This document shows positions 30,201 through 37,398 of a stretch of DNA of 64,000 nucleotides, one piece after another (the first letter of the stretch is position 1; each line of letters begins with the position of its first letter). Below the pieces are notes generated by a model. It ran no database searches and had not been told where the DNA came from. It worked only from the letters and a program-made list of their open reading frames with translations. The stretch comes from Tildeniella nuda ZEHNDER 1965/U140 (GTDB lineage: Bacteria > Cyanobacteriota > Cyanobacteriia > Leptolyngbyales > Leptolyngbyaceae). The translations under genes and the position numbers were made by a program. The stretch spans positions 1-64,000 of the forward strand of contig JAHHIG010000005.1 of the NCBI GenBank assembly GCA_019358895.1. Reading direction: 5' to 3'.

Positions 30201-32469
30201 CCTGAACTTTAATGGTGCCGATACGCTGACGCTCACCGCCAACGATCAGGGCAATACTGGCTCTGGCGCGATCGGCATCGACAGCAGAACGCTGGGTATC
30301 ACCGTCGGCGCCGTCAACGATGCACCACTGATCATCGTACCGGGTAACCAAACGGTAGACGAAGATACTAATCTGCTGCTCTCTGGAATCAACATCACCG
30401 ATGCGGACTCCAATCCCAACCCCATCACTGTCACGCTCACCGCAACCAACGGAACGCTGACACTCGATCCACTCGTGCCTGGCAGCACAACGCTCACGCT
30501 CACCGACACGCTAGATAACATCAATACCGCGATCGCCAATCTAACCTATCGCGGCAGGCTCAACTACAACGGAGCCGACACGATCACCATCCGGGCAAAT
30601 GATCAAGGTAATGCTGGCTTTGGCGGTCCCTTAACCGACATTAAGACCATCAATGTGAATGTCAATGCGGTCAATGATGCACCAACCTTGACCGTACCTG
30701 GAGCACAGACCGTCAACGAAGACACCAATCTCGTCTTCAACGCGGGTCGAGCGATCACTCTGACCGATGTAGACTCTGGAGCGAACCCGGTTCAGGTCAT
30801 CTTCGCGGTCAGCAACGGCAGCCTGACGATCGGTGCGGTTGGCGGCGGTAACACACTCATAGGCAGCGGCACAAGCGCTATCACCTACAGCGGCACATTG
30901 GCAGCCCTGACCCCAGTACTCAACACTCTGACCTATCGCGGTAGACAGGATTACTTCGGTGCGGACACGCTGAGTGTCATCATCAACGACCAGGGCAACA
31001 CGGGTTCCGGTTCACCTGGTATCGCTACTGGCTCTGTTGCCATCACGGTTAGCTCGGTGAACGACGCACCTGTCTTGCTAACGAACCGATCGCTGACCTT
31101 GAGCGAAGGCACCTCTAGCGTCATTACCAACTCTCAACTTCGCACCACCGATGTAGACAATACGCCTGATCTGCTCGTCTACACGCTGTTTAGCGCACCC
31201 AATCCACTCACCAGTGGCAGCTTACGGCTTTCTAATGGCGGCGGTACTACGGCGACTCTGGCGGCTGGCGGCACGTTCACTCAGGCAGATGTCAATAGCG
31301 GCTATCTCTCCTACCTCCAAAACGGCAGCGAAACGACGAGCGATAGCTTTACCTTCACGGTCGCTGATAACACACCGGGTAGTATCACCGTTCCTGGCGC
31401 TGGCACTGCCACCTTCAACATCGTGATCAACCCGGTGAATGATGCGCCCGCGATCGTCAACAACGCAAGGCTAACCCTCACCGAAGGGGGAACGAGTACA
31501 ATCTCCACCACCTTGCTGAGTGTCAGTGATGCTGATAACACAACGGCTCAACTGAGGTACACCCTGAGCAGCACCCCCAACAGCGGGAACGTGCGGTTGA
31601 ACGGTAGTGCTCTCACCATAGGACAGACCTTCACCCAGGCAGATATCGAAAGCACTCGCATCTCCTATCGCCATAACGGTAGCGAAACCACCAGCGACAG
31701 TTTCATCTTTGCGGTGAGCGATGGCGCAGGTGGAAACACAGGCAGCAGGACGTTCAACATCAGTATCACGAATACAAATGATGCACCGACGATCGTCTCG
31801 TCTGGTCCTGCCACTGTGAATGAAGGCGCAACGCTCAACCTCACCAACACCCTCCTGCGAACGTCCGACCCCGACAACCTCACGTCCGAACTCATCTACA
31901 CCTTGCCAACCGTCCCCATCTCCGGCACACTCTTCCTAAACGGGGCGGCACTAGTGGGCGGCGCAACCGTGACGCAGCAGCAAATCGACCAGGGCGCATT
32001 AACCTACGTTCACAACGGTGGTGAGCCTAATGGTAACGATGCCTTCTTCTTCCAGGTCTCAGATGGCACCACGACATTAAACACCCGCATCTTCAACATC
32101 AACGTCAATCCCGTCAACGATGCACCCGTGCTGGTAAGCAATACTGGCTTACTCCTGGCTGGCGATGTGCCTTCACTGACCGTCATCGGCAGCGACTTGC
32201 TCCAGGTGACAGATGTGGATAACACGACTGCCCAACTGACTTACACGCTCACGTCCGTACCCAATCCAACCGTTGGCGTACTGCGGCTCAATGGCAACCA
32301 GGTCAGCGCAGGGCAAGCCTTTACCCAGGCAGACATTGACTCGGGTAATCTCAGCTTCGACTACATCGGCAACGGCAGTAGTGAAACCTTCCAGTTCACA
32401 GTATCGGATGGTGGTGTTGGCGGTACGCTATCCAATGCGTTCTTCTACATCAACTTCAGCTACTCATAA
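24256..32469 (+). CDS. Giant cadherin-like-repeat adhesin, probable type I secretion substrate
   Basis: A 2737-residue secreted or surface protein. Residues 1-140 look like a pre-peptidase C-terminal (PPC) beta-sandwich. Residues about 140-385 are five FG-GAP/VCBS-type repeats with Ca-binding loops (DFNADGNTD, DFNSDGTSD, DFNNDGNPD, DLNDDGNSD). A second PPC-like domain follows (about 390-510). The rest is about 19 tandem beta-sandwich repeats, each opening with a VNDAP-type motif. Three classes are seen: A (LTLSEG...FTQADI...YxHNGSETxxDSF, cadherin_3/CSPG4-like), B (VNEDTNL...LTYRG..NFNGADTL) and C (VNEDAAAQTVNWATGIS). No Sec signal peptide and no RTX nonapeptides are present. The absence of a signal and the adjacent exporter point to type I secretion. 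The start ATG has a weak leader but fits the domain boundary. Confidence 0.9.
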   Translation: MPADSVGNTLATAKQIFPIVSTQTSTEFIGVDAGILDANDYYSFKLSRTSSFTLSLAGLSANADVEILTSTGAIATGTDGSLLSSSNTGTLAESINNILDPGTYYIRVLPGPATDPLNPLTTTPSTNYSLNVAANSNTKTDIVWRNYKSGENTVWVMDGITRVSSLNIQGVGDLNWAIQATGDFNADGNTDIAWRNYATGEDVIWVMDGTTRVSSVNIQAVGDPNWKIQGSGDFNSDGTSDLLWRNSATGQNSVWFIRGLTLASSVFIEPLGPSYRIQAVADFNNDGNPDILWRDYTPSNVNNFVWLMNGTTRVGVADVLPAVGDLNWQIQGAVDLNDDGNSDLLWRNFATGQNVVWFLKGTTFLSAADLPITIDTNWRATPPFSRSLPVVRADAAGNTTTTAFSIGPVNGNGTYRDTVSTTDVNDYYQFSLGSTTQLSLALTGLGGGALNGNLDLQLYNAFGGVVASSANGGNAAESFTVNGLVAGTYYIQVAATAGSSAYDLNISANNLPVLLSNNALTLSEGSALTISNTLLQVTDENNTPAQLAYTLVVPPDSTKGALSLNGAAIAQNSIFTQADIDAGKLSYNQNGSETLTDSFVFSVSDGVGGTVANTTFTINTIPVNDPPTLSINTALTLSEGAAASLSSLNLLVADVEQSAAQLIYSLNSAPSNGSLLLNNTAIAAGSTFTQADITSGTKLSYSHNGSETTNDSFRFTATDGAGGTVVLSPQTFSLSVTPVNDAPILISNRGLTVTEGAAPIITSALLQTSDAEFTGTAISPQLPDQIIYTLGTAPINGTLFVGTNALTANGTFTQADVNNNRILYNHNGSKTNSDSFVFRVSDGTTVTTDSTFNIIVSPVNSPPVLSLNAGLTIGEGTTASIGSALLQVTDPDSPPPQVKYTLGQKPLNGDLKLNGTALTAGQTFTQQDINTLDRLTYQHNGSETTSDSFSFTASDPFGAVIPSTTFSIAVTPVNDAPTLLSNVGLTLSEGATGSITTTLLSAADVDNLDPQITYTASTPAHGSLVLGATTVTSFTQADLAGGQLKYVHDGSESISDSFSFTLSDGTAIVAARTFNVSVLPVNDLPGLANNVGLTLAEAGTSTIANTALLITDNDGPGSLTYTVGTGTTRGALKLGTATLAAGQTFTQADITGNRLSYTHDGSETTADSFTFTASDGSTGTLALTTFNIAVTPVNDAPVLVSNGGITLLEGALTTISSSVLQVSDGDSPPSTSLVYSVTNPPTSGTLLLAGSPVTSFTQANLNSGQLVYQHNGTESLSDSFTFNVTDGVVTTPVGPSVFNIAITPVNDAPGISNNLGLTLAEGATSTIASTALAITDNDGPGPLTYTLSAGTTRGSLKLGAATLLAGQTFTQADIASNSLSYTHDGTETTTDRFSFTASDNSTGTIALTTFSINVTPVNDAPALTVPGFQAVDEDLPLAFTGSKLISVSDADIGGNPLVVTLSASGGTLSLNPGSLTVNNNGTNLVTLTGQLTAVNNALSSLVYKGLLNFNGPDTISVAVTDQGSTGAGGAQTDTRTIDLIVNPINDAPTLTVPGAQAVLEDATLSLAGLLDTTDADSGTNPVRVNLTATNGALTLGTTGGLTFVNTTTNGSSTITATGTIDSIRAALATLSYQGNANYFGADAIIINVDDQGAVGASSALNIQRTIAVNVIPVNDAPSFTAGPNLVVNEDAAAQTVNWATGISTGPANESSQTLNFITSNNNASLFTVAPTIDPSGNLTYTLAPNANGVATVTTNLVDNGGTANGGNDTSPASTFTITANPVNDAPSFIKGANQTISEDAGAQAIAGWATAISAGPADEAAQTLNFLVNTDNPSLFSVAPTIDPATGTLIYTAAPNANGTAIVTVQLRDNGGTALGGADRSTLQTFTINVTAVNDAPVFTLPNPPTVSEDTTLAIAGISLTDVDSGSSALVVTLAVNSGTLQLGNTTGLTITAGSNNSSSIAFSGTLTDINAALSGLSYRGNLNFNGADTLTLTANDQGNTGSGAIGIDSRTLGITVGAVNDAPLIIVPGNQTVDEDTNLLLSGINITDADSNPNPITVTLTATNGTLTLDPLVPGSTTLTLTDTLDNINTAIANLTYRGRLNYNGADTITIRANDQGNAGFGGPLTDIKTINVNVNAVNDAPTLTVPGAQTVNEDTNLVFNAGRAITLTDVDSGANPVQVIFAVSNGSLTIGAVGGGNTLIGSGTSAITYSGTLAALTPVLNTLTYRGRQDYFGADTLSVIINDQGNTGSGSPGIATGSVAITVSSVNDAPVLLTNRSLTLSEGTSSVITNSQLRTTDVDNTPDLLVYTLFSAPNPLTSGSLRLSNGGGTTATLAAGGTFTQADVNSGYLSYLQNGSETTSDSFTFTVADNTPGSITVPGAGTATFNIVINPVNDAPAIVNNARLTLTEGGTSTISTTLLSVSDADNTTAQLRYTLSSTPNSGNVRLNGSALTIGQTFTQADIESTRISYRHNGSETTSDSFIFAVSDGAGGNTGSRTFNISITNTNDAPTIVSSGPATVNEGATLNLTNTLLRTSDPDNLTSELIYTLPTVPISGTLFLNGAALVGGATVTQQQIDQGALTYVHNGGEPNGNDAFFFQVSDGTTTLNTRIFNINVNPVNDAPVLVSNTGLLLAGDVPSLTVIGSDLLQVTDVDNTTAQLTYTLTSVPNPTVGVLRLNGNQVSAGQAFTQADIDSGNLSFDYIGNGSSETFQFTVSDGGVGGTLSNAFFYINFSYS
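25780..32460 (+). repeat. Tandem coding array of about 19 cadherin-like units
   Basis: Units of about 330-390 bp, each delimited by codons for V/I-N-D-A-P. By class the order is A x8, B x2, C x2, B x3, A x4. Class A units share FTQAD and HNGSE motifs. Unit 6 and unit 8 are very similar to each other (both with TDNDGPG), suggesting recent duplication. Confidence 0.8.
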
Positions 32470-32516
32470 CCAACTGAAAGCGCCATTGGTCACGATCGAC
32501 GTTTCGCTTAAAATTC

Positions 32517-32557
32517 AACGGGTGTCACACAACTGTTGCGTGGCACCCGTTTTTTTG
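32517..32557 (+). terminator. Rho-independent terminator of the adhesin gene
   Basis: ACGGGTGTCAC pairs with GTGGCACCCGT (one wobble) around a 10-11 base loop and is followed by seven T residues. It lies about 50 bp after the adhesin stop. Confidence 0.85.
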
Positions 32558-32715
32558 TTTATGGTTGCTTCTGTGTCGATGGGACACATTGTAGAACTCG
32601 GTGTGGTCGCTCAAATCTGTTACATCTAATCAAATCTGCTATGCCTAAAAAGAGAGCACCAATCCACTCCTCATACGCCAAAATCTTTATAGGGAATTAG
32701 TAGGTAGTTTTCAGC

Positions 32716-33690
32716 ATGGATATCAAGAGTGGCTTCATCGACGCGATCGGCAACACACCACTGATTCGGCTCAACAGCTTTAGCGACGAAACAGGCTGCG
32801 AAATTTTGGGCAAGGCGGAATTTCTCAATCCGGGTGGCTCAGTCAAAGATCGGGCAGCACTCTACATTATTCAAGATGCCGAAGCAAAAGGATTGCTCAA
32901 GCCTGGAGGGACTGTGGTCGAAGGCACCGCGGGCAACACAGGGATTGGACTAGCGCACATTTGCAATGCCAAAGGGTACAAATGTCTGATCGTCATTCCC
33001 GAAACGCAATCGCAGGAAAAAATCGATCTCTTACGGACGCTAGGAGCCGAAGTGCGTACCGTTCCCGCCGTGCCCTACAAAGATCCCAATAATTACGTCA
33101 GGCTTTCTGGCAGAATCGCCTCAGAAATGGAAAACGCGATTTGGGCAAACCAGTTCGACAACCTGGCAAACCGTCATGCCCATTACGCCACAACGGGACC
33201 CGAAATTTGGGCGCAAACAGGTGGAAAAATCGATGGCTGGGTTGCTGCGACGGGAACAGGCGGTACCTACGCAGGCGTTTCGCTGTTTCTCAAAGAAAAG
33301 AATCCACAGATTCAATGTGTCCTTGCCGACCCGATGGGAAGTGGACTCTACAGCTATGTCAAAACAGGCGAACCAAAATCAGAGGGGAATTCCATCACCG
33401 AGGGCATTGGCAACAGCCGCGTGACTGCCAACATGCAAGGTGCGCCCGCTGATGATGCCATTCAAATTGACGACACTGAAGCCGTGCGTGTGGTCTATCA
33501 ACTGCTGGAAAAAGACGGGCTGTTTATGGGTGGCTCTGTAGGCATTAATGTGGGAGCCGCGATCGCCCTGGCAAAACGACTTGGAGCAGGACACACGATC
33601 GTCACTGTGTTATGCGATGGCGGCAGTCGTTACCAATCGAAGCTGTTCAATCGCGACTGGCTAGCAACGAAAGGTTTACTGCCAGCGTAG
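32716..33690 (+). CDS. cysK: Cysteine synthase A (O-acetylserine sulfhydrylase)
   Basis: A PLP enzyme that makes L-cysteine from O-acetylserine and sulfide. The 324-residue product has IGNTPLIRLN, the PLP lysine in NPGGSVKDRAAL, the substrate loop EGTAGNTGIGLAH, the PLP phosphate-binding GTGTGGTYAG and the C-terminal VLCDGGSRYQSKLF. All are typical of the fold-type II family. The substrate loop has TAGNTG, seen in CysK-like proteins that can differ in substrate from the TSGNTG type, so cysteine synthase activity is likely but not certain. Monocistronic by spacing. Confidence 0.9.
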   Translation: MDIKSGFIDAIGNTPLIRLNSFSDETGCEILGKAEFLNPGGSVKDRAALYIIQDAEAKGLLKPGGTVVEGTAGNTGIGLAHICNAKGYKCLIVIPETQSQEKIDLLRTLGAEVRTVPAVPYKDPNNYVRLSGRIASEMENAIWANQFDNLANRHAHYATTGPEIWAQTGGKIDGWVAATGTGGTYAGVSLFLKEKNPQIQCVLADPMGSGLYSYVKTGEPKSEGNSITEGIGNSRVTANMQGAPADDAIQIDDTEAVRVVYQLLEKDGLFMGGSVGINVGAAIALAKRLGAGHTIVTVLCDGGSRYQSKLFNRDWLATKGLLPA

Positions 33691-33820
33691 TTGGTTGACG
33701 GCAATCGGCTGGTGGCGCTAAACGATCGCCAGTCCTGCCCAGAGTCAGCCAATGGATAGAGATCGCAAAAATAGAGCGTAAAGTTTCGCTAAAGCATGGT
33801 CGCCGCTTATTTCTGTAGCT

Positions 33821-33826
33821 TATAAT
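33821..33826 (+). promoter_or_regulatory. -10 element driving the riboswitch-DUF4278 transcript
   Basis: A perfect TATAAT ends about 15 bp before the first paired riboswitch base, so transcription should start near 33832-33834. No consensus -35 is seen. Confidence 0.55.
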
Positions 33827-33839
33827 ACAGATATGAAAG

Positions 33840-33908
33840 AAATCGTTCATCTAGCCGCTTCTTAAATCCGGCAGACGGAAGTAGGGAGAAGTCCCGAAGG
33901 AACGCGCC
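33840..33908 (+). ncRNA. Glutamine riboswitch (glnA/Downstream-peptide class)
   Basis: The leader carries the conserved blocks of the cyanobacterial glutamine aptamer: ATCGTTCATCT (33842-33852), GACGGAAGTAGG (33874-33885) and CCGAAGGAACGCG (33894-33906). P1 pairs CGTTC (33844-33848) with GAACG (33900-33904). P2 pairs GCCG (33854-33857) with CGGC (33869-33872). P3 pairs GGGA with TCCC around a GAAG tetraloop (33884-33895). It ends about 45 bp before the DUF4278 start codon. This class binds L-glutamine and in the cases I know controls nitrogen-metabolism genes or short-protein genes. Matching the consensus is from memory, not from a covariance search. Confidence 0.87.
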
Positions 33909-33951
33909 TCAACCCACCACAAACAACACATTTAATCAAGAGGCGAAGACC

Positions 33952-34377
33952 ATGCAACTTACTTACCGTGGCACTCAATACAACTACAATCCGCGTAGCG
34001 CTGAAGCCGTTCACGAAGCAACTGTTTTCCGCGCTGTCCGACCCACTTTCAATCTACATTATCGTGGTTCTGTTTATACCGTTGATCCCAACGTCGAACT
34101 ACACCTGCCAATGGTTAAACCAACAGCACCGTTGGTGTATCGCGGCTCTACCTACGCCTTGAACGGTTGGACAGAACCCGCTGCTGTAACGCAACGTGCA
34201 GCGATTAGCTCAGGCACCCATAGCTTCAATAAGAAAGTGTCTGGCAGCGCGGAGTCCTCAGCCATTCACCGTAGCAACCTCCAGGGCAACGTACAGCGTC
34301 GCCTTCAGGTCGCACGTGAGCAAGGCGATCAAGACCTCATTAACCTGCTTGAGCGTGAGCTACAGCAACTTGCGTAG
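33952..34377 (+). CDS. DUF4278 small protein under glutamine-riboswitch control
   Basis: A 141-residue soluble protein with three copies of the YRGxxY motif typical of DUF4278 (LTYRGTQYNYNP, LHYRGSVYTVDP, LVYRGSTYAL), followed by a Ser/Thr-rich linker and a basic helical C-terminus (about 105-141). DUF4278 proteins are short, found in cyanobacteria and of unknown function. The GAGGCG ribosome site lies about 10 bp before the ATG. The glutamine riboswitch immediately upstream suggests the protein is made according to nitrogen or glutamine status. That link is inferred from position. A strong terminator follows about 150 bp after the stop. Confidence 0.9.
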   Translation: MQLTYRGTQYNYNPRSAEAVHEATVFRAVRPTFNLHYRGSVYTVDPNVELHLPMVKPTAPLVYRGSTYALNGWTEPAAVTQRAAISSGTHSFNKKVSGSAESSAIHRSNLQGNVQRRLQVAREQGDQDLINLLERELQQLA

Positions 34378-34527
34378 AACTGCCTGCGAAATCTGGTTTG
34401 TGTTGGCAGTAAATGACAGTTGGACTCAAGGCGTTACCGCGCTTAGTTGCTAATACATCTGCGGATCGACTGGCTGGAATGATGGCTTGAATCTTTAACT
34501 CCCTGATAAGGGTTCTCACTACCCAAC

Positions 34528-34558
34528 AACGGTACAGGACATCTGTACCGTTTTTTTG
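34528..34558 (+). terminator. Rho-independent terminator after the DUF4278 gene
   Basis: A perfect 10-bp stem (34528-34537 with 34543-34552, AACGGTACAG/CTGTACCGTT) has a 5-base loop and ends in seven T residues. Confidence 0.9.
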
Positions 34559-34621
34559 TGTCATCTGTACAGTCTGCGTATAACATGGCTGACATCAAAC
34601 CAGCCGTAAGGGGACTGCACT

Positions 34622-35416
34622 ATGACAAGTAGCAAACAGTGTGGAAGAACAGAACGTTCTCGGCAGCGTTTTGGTGGCAGCGGTCTACGATCGCTCACCA
34701 TGCACCGATACCATTCGATCAATCAATCAGGGCTTTCAGGTAGCTGGGCGATCGGTAGTTGGGCGATCGGTAGTTGGGCGATCGTGTCTCTTACAGTCGT
34801 AGCACCAAGCCAAGCACAGCAGCTAGTGCCATTGCCACCCCCTCCTACGGTTTCAGTGCCGGGGCTGATGACGACTCCCTCTGCCACCAACTCAACACCG
34901 TTACCTGGCGGCGAAACTGTTTTTCTAGCGCCTATCAATCGTTCAGGGGCAGCGGGACAATATACCGTCTATGTGAGCGGCGATAGCCCTTATCTGTTAC
35001 AGCAAGTGCGATCGATTGAGCCGAGTGCGTCAGTGCAGCGGTATCAAGGGCAACCAGCTATTCAAGTGGGGACATTTGATAATGAGGCAGGTGCCAGGCG
35101 GCAAGTTGCAGCGTTGAACTCGCAGGGCATTATGGCTGAGGTGGCGACGACTAATGCAGCCACGATTGCAGCCCCATCGAATGTAGCGACGACAAGCCGT
35201 TATGTTGTGGTCATCCCAGGTGGTCGAGATGAGCTTTCCAGTCTGGCAGATCGAGCCATTCGCATGGGTATTCGTCAGGAAGCTATTCAAGAGAAAGGAG
35301 CACCGTTAGGTCCGCATCTGGAAATTGGTCCATTTGTACAGCATAACGATGCCAAGAAGATCAGTCAGTTTCTCAATGGAGGTGGTCTTGATGCGCGAGT
35401 TCACTACAACCGCTAA
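34622..35416 (+). CDS. Exported SPOR-like domain protein
   Basis: A 264-residue protein with an N-terminal export signal and a C-terminal region containing two SPOR-like repeats (QYTVYVSGDSPYLLQQVRSI with AIQVGTFDNEAGARRQVAAL; then RYVVVIPGGRDELSSLADRA with HLEIGPFVQHNDAKKISQFL). SPOR domains bind denuded peptidoglycan, so a periplasmic cell-wall role is plausible. The hydrophobic core of the signal peptide is made of GSWAI repeated three times, encoded by a 15-bp tandem repeat. The ATG at 34700 would give a more usual signal peptide length. The linker after the cleavage site is Pro/Thr rich. Confidence 0.78.
   Translation: MTSSKQCGRTERSRQRFGGSGLRSLTMHRYHSINQSGLSGSWAIGSWAIGSWAIVSLTVVAPSQAQQLVPLPPPPTVSVPGLMTTPSATNSTPLPGGETVFLAPINRSGAAGQYTVYVSGDSPYLLQQVRSIEPSASVQRYQGQPAIQVGTFDNEAGARRQVAALNSQGIMAEVATTNAATIAAPSNVATTSRYVVVIPGGRDELSSLADRAIRMGIRQEAIQEKGAPLGPHLEIGPFVQHNDAKKISQFLNGGGLDARVHYNR
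34740..34784 (+). repeat. Three 15-bp tandem repeats carrying HIP1 cores
   Basis: The unit GTAGTTGGGCGATCG occurs three times (the first copy has C for T at position 6) and encodes GSWAI three times within the signal-peptide core of the SPOR-like protein. Confidence 0.9.
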
Positions 35417-35669
35417 AGCCATACTGATGAGTTAACGGTTACCTGTAAAAGGCTCAATCGGCGGTCAATTTGATTGGCAGTCCATGTGATGCCTGCTGCT
35501 ATGGATGAGCGCTAAAGCAGTTCTGCACTTTTGCAGAGTGAAGCAACCTTAGCGGCATAGAGTATACGATCGTCCCTCTGCCTCTGGTGTATTGGTTTTG
35601 CGCGAGGGTTTAGCTATACAGTTCTTGTGAGCTGCACACGCTAGCTCATAGAGTGTTGCGCCATTTAGA

Positions 35670-37262
35670 ATGACGGTTTTGATAGCACCGACGAGAACTC
35701 AAACGATTCAGCAAATTGTAGTCACTTCTGCACAAATGCGCCAAATCGAAGCGCGTGTTTTTGCGGCAGGTATGCCCGTTGAAGCGCTGATGGAGAAGGT
35801 CGCAGGGCTGATTACGCGTCGAGTTGAGTTACTCTACCCTGACACGCGACAACAAATCGGCGTGTTGGTAGGACCAGGGCACAACGGCGGCGATGCACTG
35901 GTCGTCGCGCGTGAGCTTCACCTCAAAGGCTATGCTGTTTCGATTCACTGCCCCTTTTCCACGCTCAAAGATCTGACTGCCAGCCATAGCCGCTATTGTC
36001 AAAGTCTGGGCATCCCTTTTGTGAAGGTAGAGGCACTGCAAGGTTGTGATGTCTTAATAGACGGTATGTTTGGCTTTGGACTGGAGCGATCGCTCAGTGA
36101 TGCGATCGCCGCCACAGTTAACCAAATCAACCAGTGGTCTCAGCCTGTGATCAGCATCGACCTTCCTTCTGGGCTGCACACCGATACTGGAGCGGTTTTA
36201 GGAACGGCAGTGCGTGCTACCCAGACCCTTTGCCTGGGACTATGGAAGCAAGGACTGTTGCAAGATCAAGCACTCGATTATGCAGGCACCGTTGCATTAA
36301 TTGATTTTGACCTACCTCTTGCAGATGTTTGGGCAGTGCTGGGAGACCAACCCTCTGTAAGATGCATAACGCCAGAGCAAGCGATCGCCCATATCCCTTT
36401 AACCCGCCCTGCTGCCACGCACAAATACCAGATGGGTCATGTACTGCTGATCTGCGGCTCTCGCCGCTATGCTGGGGGCGCACTGCTCACTGCACTAGGC
36501 GCACGTGCTAGCGGTGTTGGGATGCTGTCGATCGCCGCTCCTGCTACGCTGAAGGCAACGCTCACAGCACAGTTGCCAGAAGCGCTGGTATGGGGCTGTG
36601 CAGAGACAGAAACAGGCGCGATCGCTCAACTGCCTGATGAAATTGATTTGCATGCGTATGACGCGATCGCCTGCGGTCCCGGCTTAACGATGGACGCAAA
36701 CGCCATCGTGCAAAAAGTCTTGCAGGAAGAGCAGGCGATCGTCCTGGATGCTGATGGGCTAAACATTCTTGCCCAAATGGGGACAGTGCCAACACTTCAA
36801 CGACGGCAAGCGCCAACCGTCATTACTCCTCACCTCGGCGAATTTAAGCGTCTCTTCCCTGATCTCGCTGAACCAATGCCATGTCGCATTACTGCTGCTC
36901 AAACTGCCGCTGCACAATCTGGTGCCATTGTGCTGTTGAAAGGAGCGCGAGTGGCGATCGCCAACCCGGAAGGTACCGTCTGGATTAATCCTGGCAGTAC
37001 GGCTGCACTTGCCCGTGGCGGTAGTGGTGATGTGCTGACTGGGCTATTGGGTGGACTACTGGCACAAGCGATCGCAACACCAGCCTCGTCACCATCTGTC
37101 ATTGCTACTGTGCAAGCAGGCGTTTGGTGGCATGCTCAGGCAGGCATTCTTGCCATGCAGGAGCGTACAATTTTAGGCGTTGATGCTTTTACGCTGGCGC
37201 ACTATTTGATTCCAACATTGCAACAAACGCTACAGCGGGTAGAGCGATCATATGAGTATTAA
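35670..37262 (+). CDS. nnr: Bifunctional NAD(P)H-hydrate epimerase/dehydratase
   Basis: This enzyme repairs damaged NAD(P)HX. The N-terminal YjeF epimerase domain (about 20-230) has VLVGPGHNGGDALVVARELHL, VLIDGMFGFGL and SIDLPSGLHTDTG. The C-terminal ADP-dependent dehydratase domain (about 245-515, ribokinase-like) has HKYQMGHVLLICGS, YDAIACGPGL, IVLDADGLNIL, VITPHLGEFKRLF and NPGSTAALARGGSGDVLTGLLGGLLAQ, the nucleotide-binding loop. Length of 530 is normal. No partner gene is evident. The ATG at 35670 follows an unclear ribosome site. Confidence 0.95.
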   Translation: MTVLIAPTRTQTIQQIVVTSAQMRQIEARVFAAGMPVEALMEKVAGLITRRVELLYPDTRQQIGVLVGPGHNGGDALVVARELHLKGYAVSIHCPFSTLKDLTASHSRYCQSLGIPFVKVEALQGCDVLIDGMFGFGLERSLSDAIAATVNQINQWSQPVISIDLPSGLHTDTGAVLGTAVRATQTLCLGLWKQGLLQDQALDYAGTVALIDFDLPLADVWAVLGDQPSVRCITPEQAIAHIPLTRPAATHKYQMGHVLLICGSRRYAGGALLTALGARASGVGMLSIAAPATLKATLTAQLPEALVWGCAETETGAIAQLPDEIDLHAYDAIACGPGLTMDANAIVQKVLQEEQAIVLDADGLNILAQMGTVPTLQRRQAPTVITPHLGEFKRLFPDLAEPMPCRITAAQTAAAQSGAIVLLKGARVAIANPEGTVWINPGSTAALARGGSGDVLTGLLGGLLAQAIATPASSPSVIATVQAGVWWHAQAGILAMQERTILGVDAFTLAHYLIPTLQQTLQRVERSYEY

Positions 37263-37398
37263 AATTCTGCTTAACACTCAAGTCAACGCTACTCGAAGCA
37301 GATCACCGCAGACGCGATAGAACGTTCGGTGTCAAGTCCGTGTCGGATATATTAAATGCAGTTGAGATCCGCCGTTTATAGATCAGGATGCTGTCGCG

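Noticed and set aside
24526..32225. Many long antisense open frames within the adhesin
   Set aside because: They follow from the repeated, GC-biased coding of the plus strand. None has a plausible start or family.
33832..33864. Ten-codon ORF at the riboswitch 5' end
   Set aside because: It overlaps conserved aptamer bases, has no ribosome site and is most likely chance.
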